Shown in pieces: positions 45,026 through 53,898 of a stretch of 64,000 nt of DNA. The stretch is from NCBI RefSeq assembly GCF_018257795.1, contig NZ_JAERJD010000007.1:230976-294975 (forward strand), read 5' to 3'. Source of the stretch: Citrobacter sp. JGM124. Its GTDB lineage: Bacteria; Pseudomonadota; Gammaproteobacteria; Enterobacterales; Enterobacteriaceae. How positions within the stretch are numbered: position 1 is the first letter of the stretch; every line of letters starts with the position of its first letter. Under the pieces are notes generated by a model. The model made no database searches. It was given only the letters and a program-made list of their open reading frames with translations, and was not told the DNA's origin. Both the position numbers and the translations under genes were made by a program.

Positions 45026-46261
45026 ATGAAAACAAAAAAAATAACCGCGATCGTATTAAGTGCATTAGCCATAGCTCAATGTGCCAGCTTCTCTGCACAA
45101 GCGGCACAAAAGCAACTCACAGTCTGGGAAGACATCAAAAAATCTGACGGCATCAAACAAGCCATTGCCGACTTTGAGAAACAGCATGATGTGAAAATTA
45201 AGGTGCAGGAGATGCCTTATGCCCAGCAAATTGAAAAACTACGCCTGGATGGGCCTGCTGGAATTGGTCCCGACATCCTGGTTATCCCCAACGACCAGCT
45301 TGGTGGTGCTGTAATACAAGGATTACTGGCACCACTGGATGTGAACAAAGCCACTGTCGAGAGTTTTACCGCGCCTTCTGTCGCGGCATTTACCATGGAT
45401 AACGTACTTTATGGTTTGCCGAAAGCGGTAGAAACCCTGGTAATGATTTACAACAAAGACATACTGCCCGCGCCCCTCGCAAGTCTGGATGACTATGCTC
45501 AATTTTCAAAAAAACAACGTGCAGAAAATAAGTACGGCTTACTGGCAAAATTTGACCAGATTTATTACTCATGGGGTGTTATTGGCCCGATAGGAGGATA
45601 TATCTTCGGTAAAAAGGCTGACGGAAGCCTGAATCCGGCAGACATTGGCCTGAATACCCCGGGCGCCGTCGATGCGGTTACCTATCTGAAAACCTTCTAC
45701 ACCGAGGGCCTCCTGCCGTCAGGTATCCTTGGGGATAATGGCCTTAATGCCATTGATTCGCTGTTTACCGAGAAAAAAGCCGCTGCGGTAATCAACGGCC
45801 CATGGGCATTCCAGCCCTATGAATCTGCAGGCATCAACTACGGTGTCGCCCCGCTACCTACACTGCCGAATGGTAAAGAAATGAGTTCTTTCCTTGGGGT
45901 TAAAGGTTATGTGGTATCAACCTGGAGTAAAGATAAACCGCTGGCGCAGCAATTCATTGAGTTTATTAATCAACCGCAGTACGTCAAAACCCGCTATCAA
46001 GTGACCAAAGAGATCCCGGCACTGACAGCAATGATCGACGATCCATTAATTAAAAATGACGAAAAGGCCAGTGCTGTTGCAATACAAGCCAGCCGTGCTT
46101 CCGCGATGCCCAGCATTCCAGAAATGGGTGAAGTTTGGGGCCCCGCTAACTCCGCACTCGAGTTAAGTGTCACTGGTAAACAAGCACCAAAAGAAGCGCT
46201 TGATAACGCCGTCAAACAAATTCATATGCAAATTGAAGCCATGCAAGCGAGTAATCAATAA
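45026..46261 (+). CDS. ganE: GanE, periplasmic oligogalactan-binding protein
   Basis: This is a solute-binding protein of the MalE type, 411 residues, with a signal peptide ending in SFSAQA near residue 27. The mature part starts with KQLTVWEDIKKS and contains the family segments KLRLDGPAGIGPDILVIPND and GYVVSTWSKDKPLAQQF. I chose the ATG at 45026 with AGAGG six bases before it. It heads ganEFGAB and should bind galacto-oligosaccharides; the substrate is inferred from context. Confidence 0.92.
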   Translation: MKTKKITAIVLSALAIAQCASFSAQAAQKQLTVWEDIKKSDGIKQAIADFEKQHDVKIKVQEMPYAQQIEKLRLDGPAGIGPDILVIPNDQLGGAVIQGLLAPLDVNKATVESFTAPSVAAFTMDNVLYGLPKAVETLVMIYNKDILPAPLASLDDYAQFSKKQRAENKYGLLAKFDQIYYSWGVIGPIGGYIFGKKADGSLNPADIGLNTPGAVDAVTYLKTFYTEGLLPSGILGDNGLNAIDSLFTEKKAAAVINGPWAFQPYESAGINYGVAPLPTLPNGKEMSSFLGVKGYVVSTWSKDKPLAQQFIEFINQPQYVKTRYQVTKEIPALTAMIDDPLIKNDEKASAVAIQASRASAMPSIPEMGEVWGPANSALELSVTGKQAPKEALDNAVKQIHMQIEAMQASNQ

Positions 46262-46274
46262 GTCTTGTTATACC

Positions 46275-46294
46275 GGCGGCCCGTTGAGGTCGCC
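46275..46294 (+). other. Hairpin between ganE and ganF
   Basis: GGCGGCC (46275-46281) pairs with GGTCGCC (46288-46294) around a 6-base loop, with one G-T pair. There is no U-run. Similar hairpins after malE in E. coli protect or limit the message so that binding protein is made in excess; the same role here is inference. Confidence 0.5.
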
Positions 46295-46320
46295 AAATAT
46301 GATGACAGAAGGAGCAGTAT

Positions 46321-47628
46321 GTGAGTATTAGTCCAGGCGATAACGTCGCACTCGCCCCACAACATATCCGCCATGCTTTGACTGGGGCACTCTGCGCAAT
46401 AGTACCCGGCTTTGGTCAGTTCTATCATCGTCAGTGGGTGAAAGGACTTATCTTCCTGGTCTTGATCGGAAGTTTTCTTGGTGTTTTTTACGACTTTCTA
46501 AAACACGGGTTGTGGGGGCTGTATACGCTTGGTGAACAAGTCCCACGGGATAACTCTATTTTCCTGCTCGCTGAAGGGATAATCAGTGTTCTTATTGTTT
46601 GCTTTGGTGTTGGTCTCTATTTTCTGTCATTTCGTGACGCATGGATAAACGGTAAAAAACGCGATGCAGGCCTTCCCCTGAACAGTGTCCGTAAACAGTA
46701 TCAGTTACTTCTCAGTGAAGGTTTTCCTTACCTGATGATAACACCCGGATTTATCCTGCTGGTATTTGCTGTCATCTTCCCCATTTTATTTGGTTTCTCT
46801 ATTGCTTTTACCAACTATAACCTTTACCACACACCACCAGCCAAACTGGTGGACTGGGTGGGGTTTAAAAACTTTGTCAATATTTTCACGCTGAGTATCT
46901 GGCGTTCAACCTTCTTTGATGTGCTCCAGTGGACTGTGGTGTGGACTTTGCTGGCGACAACGCTGCAATGTTCCGTGGGTGTCCTGCTAGCTATTCTGGT
47001 AAACCAGAAAGATCTGCGCTTTAAGCCTTTGATTCGTACAATTTTTATTCTTCCATGGGCAGTTCCTGGATTCGTCACTATCCTGGTCTTTGCCGGGATG
47101 TTTAACGATTCCTTCGGAGTGATTAATAATGCCATTCTGGGTTTCTTTGGCATTGAGCCCAAAGCGTGGATGACCGACCCATTCTGGACAAAAACTGCGC
47201 TAATCATGATGCAGACCTGGCTTGGTTTCCCTTTTGTTTTTGCCATGACAACGGGCGTACTGCAAGCGATTCCTGATGATTTATATGAGGCGGCTACCAT
47301 GGATGGCGCGAGCACATTCACCAAGCTGCGCACTATCACATTACCCCTGGTGATGTACTCCATTGCGCCGATTATCATCACGCAATACACCTTCAACTTT
47401 AATAACTTCAATATTATTTATCTGTTTAATAACGGTGGTCCCGCAGTCGCAGGATCAAATGCAGGTGGGACAGATATTCTTGTGTCGTGGATTTATAAAC
47501 TGACGATGTCATCGTCCCAATACGCAATAGCAGCCACGATCACTATTTTGCTGTCAATCTTTGTGGTTGGCATCGCTCTGTGGCAATTCCGTGCCACTAA
47601 ATCATTCAAAAATGATGACATGGCATAG
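46321..47628 (+). CDS. ganF: GanF, MalF-type permease of the oligogalactan importer
   Basis: The 435-residue inner-membrane protein has several membrane segments and a permease EAA loop (YEAATMDGASTFTKLRTI), as in MalF. It should pair with GanG and bind GanK. The start is GTG at 46321 with AAGGAG six bases before it; no ATG fits. The gene lies 59 bp after ganE. Confidence 0.92.
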   Translation: MSISPGDNVALAPQHIRHALTGALCAIVPGFGQFYHRQWVKGLIFLVLIGSFLGVFYDFLKHGLWGLYTLGEQVPRDNSIFLLAEGIISVLIVCFGVGLYFLSFRDAWINGKKRDAGLPLNSVRKQYQLLLSEGFPYLMITPGFILLVFAVIFPILFGFSIAFTNYNLYHTPPAKLVDWVGFKNFVNIFTLSIWRSTFFDVLQWTVVWTLLATTLQCSVGVLLAILVNQKDLRFKPLIRTIFILPWAVPGFVTILVFAGMFNDSFGVINNAILGFFGIEPKAWMTDPFWTKTALIMMQTWLGFPFVFAMTTGVLQAIPDDLYEAATMDGASTFTKLRTITLPLVMYSIAPIIITQYTFNFNNFNIIYLFNNGGPAVAGSNAGGTDILVSWIYKLTMSSSQYAIAATITILLSIFVVGIALWQFRATKSFKNDDMA

Positions 47629-47638
47629 AGGGCAGAAC

Positions 47639-48490
47639 ATGGCTAAGTCACAAAGTATTAAACAGGAAAAATGGATCCGACTCTCTCTGACCTGGCTGGT
47701 TATCATCCTGGTGTCGGTCATCATTATTTATCCTCTTATCTGGACCGTTGGAGCATCGCTCAACGCAGGTAATAGCCTGCTCAGTACCTCAATTATTCCT
47801 GAAAATTTGTCATTCCAGCACTATGCCGACTTGTTTAATGGACAAGTGGATTATCTTTCCTGGTACTGGAACTCAATGAAAATTAGCTTTCTGACTATGT
47901 TTTTCACACTGATAAGCGTCAGCTTTACGGCCTATGCCTTCTCGCGCTTTCGGTTTAAAGGACGTCAAAATGGTCTCATGCTGTTTCTGCTATTGCAGAT
48001 GATCCCACAGTTTTCAGCACTGATCGCTATTTTCGTTCTTTCACAATTGCTCGGCCTGGTTAATAGCCACCTTGCACTGGTGTTGATCTATGTCGCCGGC
48101 ATGATCCCGATGAATACCTATTTAATGAAAGGTTATCTGGATGCGATTCCCAAAGATCTTGATGAATCAGCACGTATGGATGGTGCCAGTAACTTCCGTA
48201 TTTTCATTGAGATAATCATGCCACTGTCAAAACCGATTATCGCAGTAGTGGCGCTATTTTCCTTTACCGGTCCTCTGGGTGATTTCATTTTATCAAGCAC
48301 CATCCTGCGGACACCGGACAAATACACTCTCCCGATTGGCCTCTATAACTTAGTGGCACAAAAGATGGGTGCCAGTTACACCACATATGCCGCAGGCGCG
48401 GTATTAATTGCGGTCCCTGTAGCGATTCTCTACCTGGCATTGCAAAAATACTTTGTGTCTGGGCTGACATCAGGCAGCACTAAGGGATAA
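47639..48490 (+). CDS. ganG: GanG, MalG-type permease of the oligogalactan importer
   Basis: The 283-residue protein has about six membrane segments, beginning with WLVIILVSVIIIYPLIW, and the EAA loop DESARMDGASNFRIFIEI, as in MalG. I chose the ATG at 47639, 10 bp after ganF, with GAGGG before it. The frame back to 47561 lies within ganF. It ends four bases before ganA. Confidence 0.92.
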   Translation: MAKSQSIKQEKWIRLSLTWLVIILVSVIIIYPLIWTVGASLNAGNSLLSTSIIPENLSFQHYADLFNGQVDYLSWYWNSMKISFLTMFFTLISVSFTAYAFSRFRFKGRQNGLMLFLLLQMIPQFSALIAIFVLSQLLGLVNSHLALVLIYVAGMIPMNTYLMKGYLDAIPKDLDESARMDGASNFRIFIEIIMPLSKPIIAVVALFSFTGPLGDFILSSTILRTPDKYTLPIGLYNLVAQKMGASYTTYAAGAVLIAVPVAILYLALQKYFVSGLTSGSTKG

Positions 48491-48494
48491 GACG

Positions 48495-49697
48495 ATGAAA
48501 AAGTTTGCACCGACTTTACTGACAATCTGTTTATCGCTCGGCGCGATGAGCACCGCTTCTGCAACAAACACGGTGGTTACCCCGCCCTTTAAAAATATGC
48601 CCGCTGATTTTATTAAAGGTGCGGACATATCCACACTGGCTGAAGTGGAACACCAGGGGGCCAAGTTCTATAACGAACAAGGTGTCCAGCAAGATGCCAT
48701 CGCTATTTTGAAGCATAACGGTATTAACTATATTCGTCTTCGTTTATGGGTCGATCCTAAAGATGCTAACGGTAATAGCTACGGTGGTGGTAGTAATGAC
48801 CTTCAAACAACCCTCGCACTGGCTAAACGAGTGAAAGCCCAGGGAATGAAACTGCTGCTGGACTTTCACTACAGTGATTTCTGGACTGATCCTGGTAAGC
48901 AGTTCAAGCCAAAGGCATGGCAAAATATGAATTACGATCAGCTGAAAGTCGCTATTCATGACTATACTCGTGACACTATCGCCACTTTCAAAAAAGAGGG
49001 CGTATTACCCGATATGGTACAGATCGGTAATGAAATTAACGGTGGTATGCTGTGGCCAGAAGGAAAAAGCTGGGGACAAGGTGGTGGGGAATTTGATCGT
49101 TTAGCTGGCCTGCTCAATGCAGCTATTAGTGGCCTGCGTGAAAACCTCAGTTCACCGTCGGATGTCAAAATAATGCTACACCTCGCTGAAGGGACCAAAA
49201 ATGATACCTTCCATTGGTGGTTTGATGAAATAACCAAACGTAATGTGCCATTCGATATTATTGGCCTGTCAATGTACACCTACTGGAATGGTCCTATCAG
49301 CGCCCTTAAAGCTAATATGGATGATATCAGTAAGCGTTATAACAAAGATGTTATTGTCGTTGAAGCTGCCTATGGTTATAGCCTGGAAAATTGTGATAAC
49401 GCAGAAAATAGCTTTTCTGAAAAAGAAGCAAAAGATGGAGGTTATCCGGGTACCGTCCAGGGGCAGGCAAACTACATTCATGATCTTATTCAGGCAATAC
49501 TGGATGTTCCAAATGGCCGGGGTAAAGGTATCTTTTATTGGGAACCAACCTGGATTGTCGCACCGGGAAATACCTGGGCTACCCCAGTGGGTATGGAATA
49601 TATAAAAGACCACTGGAAAACAGGTAATGCCCGCGAAAACCAGGCGTTATTTGACTGTAAAGGTAAAGTCCTTCCCTCTATTAAAGTTTTTAATTAA
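48495..49697 (+). CDS. ganA: GanA, endo-beta-1,4-galactanase (GH53), periplasmic
   Basis: GH53 enzymes cut beta-1,4-galactan chains of pectin side branches. The 400-residue protein has a signal peptide ending in STASA (residue 23), then a TIM barrel with the acid/base Glu180 (QIGNEINGG) and the nucleophile Glu290 (VIVVEAAYGY). It should act in the periplasm on chains brought in by GanL. The name follows Dickeya; in Bacillus the names ganA and ganB are reversed. Confidence 0.94.
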   Translation: MKKFAPTLLTICLSLGAMSTASATNTVVTPPFKNMPADFIKGADISTLAEVEHQGAKFYNEQGVQQDAIAILKHNGINYIRLRLWVDPKDANGNSYGGGSNDLQTTLALAKRVKAQGMKLLLDFHYSDFWTDPGKQFKPKAWQNMNYDQLKVAIHDYTRDTIATFKKEGVLPDMVQIGNEINGGMLWPEGKSWGQGGGEFDRLAGLLNAAISGLRENLSSPSDVKIMLHLAEGTKNDTFHWWFDEITKRNVPFDIIGLSMYTYWNGPISALKANMDDISKRYNKDVIVVEAAYGYSLENCDNAENSFSEKEAKDGGYPGTVQGQANYIHDLIQAILDVPNGRGKGIFYWEPTWIVAPGNTWATPVGMEYIKDHWKTGNARENQALFDCKGKVLPSIKVFN

Positions 49698-49747
49698 ATA
49701 CAGTTCTTCTGCTGGTTCAGTATAAAGAATTATTTTAAGGATATATT

Positions 49748-51808
49748 ATGTTTAAATTCCCACCTTTAAGTAAAAAGGTTCCTGCACTATTACATGGTGC
49801 TGACTACAACCCGGAACAATGGGAAAATTATCCTGGCATTATTGATAAAGATATTGCCATGATGAAAGAAGCAAAATGCAATATTATGTCTGTAGGAATA
49901 TTTAGCTGGGCAAAACTTGAGCCGCAAGAAGGTTTATTTGACTTTGCCTGGCTCGATGAAATAATTGATAAACTTTATAACGCCGGTATCCATATTTTTC
50001 TGGCAACACCGAGTGGTGCTCGCCCGGCGTGGATGTCGCAAAAGTATCCGCAAGTACTGCGGGTTGGGCGTGACAGAGTACCTGCCTTACATGGTGGTCG
50101 TCATAATCACTGTATGACCTCCCCTGTTTATCGCCAGAAAGTACAATTGATCAACCAAAAACTTGCGGAACGCTATGCCCACCATCCAGCAGTAATTGGC
50201 TGGCATATTTCTAATGAGTATGGTGGTGAATGCCATTGTGATCTTTGCCAGCAAAAATTCAGACTGTGGATACAAGATCGCTATCAGACACTGGATGCGT
50301 TGAACGAAGCCTGGTGGAGCACTTTCTGGAGCCATACCTACACTGACTGGTCACAAATTGAGTCACCATCTCCACAGGGCGAAGTCTCCATTCATGGTCT
50401 TAACCTTGACTGGAAACGTTTTAACACCGCACAGGTTACTGAGTTTTGTCGTGAAGAAGCAAAACCATTGAAAGCGGTGAATCCGGCAATTCCAACCACC
50501 ACAAACTTTATGGAGTACTTCTACGATTACGACTACTGGAAGCTGGCTGACGCTATCGATTTTATCTCCTGGGACAGCTACCCAATGTGGCACCGGGAGA
50601 AAGATGAAACGGCGCTTGCCTGCTATACCGCCCTCTATCATGACATGATGCGATCCCTTAAGCAGGGTAAACCCTTTGTTCTGATGGAATCAACGCCAAG
50701 CGCGACAAACTGGCAACCGCTTAGTAAGCTGAAAAAGCCCGGTATGCATGTGCTTTCTTCACTACAAGCAGTGGCACACGGGGCGGATTCCGTTCAGTAC
50801 TTCCAGTGGCGAAAAAGCAGAGGTTCTGTCGAGAAATTCCACGGTGCCATTGTTGACCATGTTGGCCACATTGATACCCGAGTGGGGCGTGAAGTTTGTG
50901 AACTTGGACGTATCCTGGAAGCCATGGCACCAGTGACAGGTAGCCGTGTAGACGCCAGAGTGGCGCTGATATTTGATCAGGAAAGCCGCTGGGCAATGGA
51001 TGATGCTCAAGGACCGCGTAATCTGGGTCTTGAGTTTGAAAAAACGCTGGCGGAGCACTATCGTCCATTCTGGGAACAAGGTATCGCCGTTGATGTGATC
51101 AACGCCGACTGCGATATTTCAAGCTATGCACTGGTGATCGCCCCCATGTTGTACATGGTACGTGATGGCTTTGCCGACAAAGTGACACGCTTTGTCGAGC
51201 AAGGTGGTCAGTTTGTTACCACTTACTGGAGTGGTATTGTCAATGAATCGGATCTCTGCTATCTCGGCGGTTTCCCCGGACCATTACGCCAGTTACTGGG
51301 GATCTGGGCCGAGGAAATAGATTCCTTGGGTGATGATGATAGCAATGCCGTGCAAGGTTTAGCGGATAATCAGGTTGGTCTGGAAGGCCCTTATCATGTG
51401 CGTCAATTGTGCGAACTGATTCATTTGGAAACTGCAACAGCCGTCGCACAGTACCGTGAAGATTTCTATGCTAATCGCCCGGCAGTCACCGTCAATCAAG
51501 TGGGAGCAGGAAAAGCATGGTATATCGCCTCACGTAATGACATTGCATTTCAGCGCGATTTCTTTGGTAGCCTAATCCGGGAGCTCAAACTGCCGCGGGC
51601 TCTGGAAAGCACCTTCCCCTATGGTGTGACCGCGCATCGCCGTACGGATGGCGAAAGTGAGTTTATTGTGGTGGAAAACTACAGCGATAAAACGCAGACC
51701 CTGACATTACCGGCCACCTTTGTCGATATGGTCACCCAACAAGAAATTAATGGCGATATCACCCTTTCGCCATGGGGAAGCCAGGTCTTAACCCGCCGTA
51801 TTGCCTAA
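49748..51808 (+). CDS. ganB: GanB, beta-galactosidase / exo-galactanase (GH42), cytoplasmic
   Basis: The 686-residue protein is a GH42 beta-galactosidase with no signal peptide. The acid/base is Glu157 (HISNEYGG) and the nucleophile Glu314 (VLMESTPS). A cysteine group at 162, 164 and 167 with Cys122 forms the GH42 zinc site. A trimerisation domain (from about 395) and a small beta domain complete the usual order. It should release galactose from imported oligogalactans for GalM and GalK. Ends in a terminator. Confidence 0.95.
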   Translation: MFKFPPLSKKVPALLHGADYNPEQWENYPGIIDKDIAMMKEAKCNIMSVGIFSWAKLEPQEGLFDFAWLDEIIDKLYNAGIHIFLATPSGARPAWMSQKYPQVLRVGRDRVPALHGGRHNHCMTSPVYRQKVQLINQKLAERYAHHPAVIGWHISNEYGGECHCDLCQQKFRLWIQDRYQTLDALNEAWWSTFWSHTYTDWSQIESPSPQGEVSIHGLNLDWKRFNTAQVTEFCREEAKPLKAVNPAIPTTTNFMEYFYDYDYWKLADAIDFISWDSYPMWHREKDETALACYTALYHDMMRSLKQGKPFVLMESTPSATNWQPLSKLKKPGMHVLSSLQAVAHGADSVQYFQWRKSRGSVEKFHGAIVDHVGHIDTRVGREVCELGRILEAMAPVTGSRVDARVALIFDQESRWAMDDAQGPRNLGLEFEKTLAEHYRPFWEQGIAVDVINADCDISSYALVIAPMLYMVRDGFADKVTRFVEQGGQFVTTYWSGIVNESDLCYLGGFPGPLRQLLGIWAEEIDSLGDDDSNAVQGLADNQVGLEGPYHVRQLCELIHLETATAVAQYREDFYANRPAVTVNQVGAGKAWYIASRNDIAFQRDFFGSLIRELKLPRALESTFPYGVTAHRRTDGESEFIVVENYSDKTQTLTLPATFVDMVTQQEINGDITLSPWGSQVLTRRIA

Positions 51809-51829
51809 CCGTATTAGCTATTTTTTCAC

Positions 51830-51858
51830 TGCCCATTCCATTGAGTGGGCATTTTTTT
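51830..51858 (+). terminator. ganB terminator
   Basis: TGCCCATT (51830-51837) pairs with AGTGGGCA (51844-51851), followed by seven T. It lies 30 bp before the EIIB gene, which would then need read-through or its own promoter. Confidence 0.85.
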
Positions 51859-51888
51859 ATCTGCCATCCAATGTAAAAGGTATCCATT

Positions 51889-52200
51889 ATGGTCAGTTTA
51901 AAATCTTTAATACACTATTCCACACAGTCCACGCCAAGCCAACCACTAACAGCGGAAGAGCAACAGCAGGCTGAAGATCTATTAGCGTATTTCGGCGGTC
52001 GGGATAATATAAAGCAAATAGATGCCTGCATTACACGGCTTCGTATCACCGTCGAGTCACTATCAAAGGTTAACTCCGAGGCTTTGCAACATGCAGGGGC
52101 ACTGGGTGTTATTATTATAGGTAAAGAGGTGCACGCAATATTTGGCAAGCAGTCAGATAACCTACGCAAAATATTGGATGAACGATTTTCTCAGAACTAA
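51889..52200 (+). CDS. Free-standing PTS EIIB domain protein (glucose family)
   Basis: The 103-residue protein matches the glucose-family EIIB domain: GGRDNIKQIDACITRLRITV with the phospho-acceptor Cys47, then GALGVIIIGKEVHAIFG. The first 25 or so residues form a Ser/Thr/Gln-rich extension. There is no EIIC or EIIA gene nearby. It lies between ganB and ganL, so it may be a phosphorylation-dependent regulator of the gan genes, or a remnant of a lost permease. Function is not known. Confidence 0.85.
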   Translation: MVSLKSLIHYSTQSTPSQPLTAEEQQQAEDLLAYFGGRDNIKQIDACITRLRITVESLSKVNSEALQHAGALGVIIIGKEVHAIFGKQSDNLRKILDERFSQN

Positions 52201-52201
52201 T

Positions 52202-52230
52202 AAAAAAGGGGTAACATCATTGTTACCCCT
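52202..52230 (-). terminator. ganL terminator (usable from both sides)
   Basis: AGGGGTAACA (52207-52216) and TGTTACCCCT (52221-52230) form a perfect 10-bp stem around TCAT. On the minus strand five or six U follow, which suits the end of the ganL transcript. It also lies right after the EIIB stop. Confidence 0.85.
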
Positions 52231-52273
52231 CAAAAAAACCATAAAAACAAATCATCAGGTAATGTCGTGCTAC

Positions 52274-52342
52274 TTACCTCTGAAAAATAACAAAGACAAC
52301 CCCAGACACAAATATGGCAACAACAATAATGAAAATATCCAT
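52274..52342 (-). CDS. Possible 22-residue hydrophobic peptide downstream of ganL
   Basis: An ATG at 52340-52342 opens a 23-codon frame on the minus strand encoding MDIFIIVVAIFVSGVVFVIF and then QR. It is almost entirely hydrophobic, long enough to span the membrane once, and ends in a positive residue. It lies between the ganL stop and its terminator, so it would be on the ganL message. No clear Shine-Dalgarno sequence is seen, so chance cannot be excluded. Confidence 0.3.
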   Translation of the reverse strand: MDIFIIVVAIFVSGVVFVIFQR

Positions 52343-52364
52343 TAAAATGGGAGCGTAGAAATAA

Positions 52365-53624
52365 TCACCACCATGCTTCGACTTGTACCCCAAAGTTCCA
52401 GTCATTATTTGCTGTGTTATCTTTAAACGGCTTCCCATCTTCAGAATCATTCAGATAAGAAACAAAAACACGTAATTCCGGGCGTGCCATAAACTCTGTC
52501 GTAGGAGCCAAACCAAGCGCAACTGTATATTTCTCACCCGCCTGTTTATAATTTGAGCCATTATTATAACTATCTTTTTGATAGAAACCGCCGACTTCAC
52601 CGATAGCACGAACATATTCTGTAAATTGATACTGAGCACGCCCAACTAATGAGACCAAACGGACTTTATCGGTATATTCAGTCGTTTTATCTGCTGCGCC
52701 TAATGTTAATACATGGTTTAAAGAGAATTTATCAGTGATAGGAATAAGCCCTGTGTTAATCATACGATAACCGGTGGCATCATCAGACATATTCCACATG
52801 TCATACCAGCCTCCCCCCTGGGACACCATATTCTGTGCGAGGCCTTTATTCGCAAACTGAATAGCGGTCTTATTGTATCCTCCCAGCATATCCTGGCTAA
52901 TTTCTCCGGTCACCATGACACCGTTTTTGGCATCATACAGGCCACCGTACTCTTTTTGTTTTTTCGTTGGGTTTGGCATGGCATAGTCTATACCAAACTC
53001 CGTCCAGGCTCCCTCCCAGGGCTTGAACCCGGCATAACGCACATCAATGTAGTTGATGTTGACATTATTTGTATTGTCTTCACGCTTATCTACGTCCTTT
53101 GCGTCACCACGGAACCAGGCAAGGGAGATAGCCCCGGGGCCTAAACTGTAATTTTCAATCCCTGCACCGGAACCTGAAATATTCCAGTATTTGGTATCAA
53201 TGATATGTAAATCATGACGTTGGTAATAACGTTTACCGCCCCAGATAACGGCGTCTTTATTGTCCGGGATGAGTCCCTTAATCTGCAAATTTAACTGGCG
53301 CAGGCCAAATTTCGCATCGTCATTGAAGGTCGTTTCATTGTCAACTGAACCATCAGATTGCATACTGACCATACTGTTCACATAAAAACTGACATCATCT
53401 TTTTGGTATACATTAGCGCCGAGTTCGATTTCGCCGTAGGTGTCATTTTCATTCCCCAGGCGACCCAGTTTATTCTTTTGCCACTCGACCATGCCGCCAT
53501 CCTGCGACACACCAACGCCACCACGTAAGTAGCCATGAAAGTCCATTTTTTCAACTGCGAGAACCGCGGGAGATGCAAGTGCTGAAGCCAATGCAACAGA
53601 TAAAACGCGCAATTTGGTGTTCAT
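52365..53624 (-). CDS. ganL: GanL, LamB-type porin for galactan oligosaccharides
   Basis: This is an outer-membrane porin of the maltoporin family. I chose the ATG at 53622-53624 with AGAGGA four bases before, giving 419 residues and a signal peptide ending in SPAVLA (residue 23). The N-terminus DFHGYLRGGVGVS and the C-terminal VQVEAWW are typical of LamB. It should admit oligogalactans. It is transcribed divergently from ganR, with operator-like sites between. Confidence 0.92.
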   Translation of the reverse strand: MNTKLRVLSVALASALASPAVLAVEKMDFHGYLRGGVGVSQDGGMVEWQKNKLGRLGNENDTYGEIELGANVYQKDDVSFYVNSMVSMQSDGSVDNETTFNDDAKFGLRQLNLQIKGLIPDNKDAVIWGGKRYYQRHDLHIIDTKYWNISGSGAGIENYSLGPGAISLAWFRGDAKDVDKREDNTNNVNINYIDVRYAGFKPWEGAWTEFGIDYAMPNPTKKQKEYGGLYDAKNGVMVTGEISQDMLGGYNKTAIQFANKGLAQNMVSQGGGWYDMWNMSDDATGYRMINTGLIPITDKFSLNHVLTLGAADKTTEYTDKVRLVSLVGRAQYQFTEYVRAIGEVGGFYQKDSYNNGSNYKQAGEKYTVALGLAPTTEFMARPELRVFVSYLNDSEDGKPFKDNTANNDWNFGVQVEAWW

Positions 53625-53649
53625 ATCATCCTCTGTATTATTTTGTTTT

Positions 53650-53664
53650 TGTATTACGTTCACA
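53650..53664. promoter_or_regulatory. Candidate GanR operator before ganL
   Basis: TGTATTACGTTCACA; its reverse TGTGAACGTAATACA matches 11 of 15 central bases of lac O1. It lies 26 bp upstream of the ganL start, near the expected promoter or leader, and shares TGTATTACGT with the site at 44734. Confidence 0.6.
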
Positions 53665-53762
53665 CATGTATTGATATAAAATGCTTAATTATAATAACTG
53701 GCAATATACAGAGTGATTTATTGTGATTTACTGCAAATAAATCAGGGTTAAAAATAACAACA

Positions 53763-53804
53763 AGTGACAACCCTCACTGATTTTTGCAATGTGATCGTAG
53801 TACA
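53763..53804. promoter_or_regulatory. CRP-like dyad and candidate GanR operator before ganR
   Basis: AGTGA-N6-TCACT at 53763-53778 resembles a CRP site. TGTGATCGTAGTACA at 53790-53804 matches 11 of 15 central bases of lac O1 and 13 of 15 of the reverse of the ganL site. The two GanR-like sites of this spacer are about 140 bp apart. Confidence 0.55.
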
Positions 53805-53898
53805 TTTAATTATCATCCTATGTGACTCAATATTGGTACCAGGTTTTTTCGCTATACCCCTGTTACAATCAGGGAAAATACTTACAGGGAATCGGATA

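Noticed and set aside
46824..47411. 195-codon frame opposite ganF
   Set aside because: Antisense shadow; its apparent membrane-like character comes from the coding pattern of the permease.
52142..52345. 67-codon frame after the EIIB gene
   Set aside because: It overlaps EIIB out of frame and runs through the bidirectional terminator.
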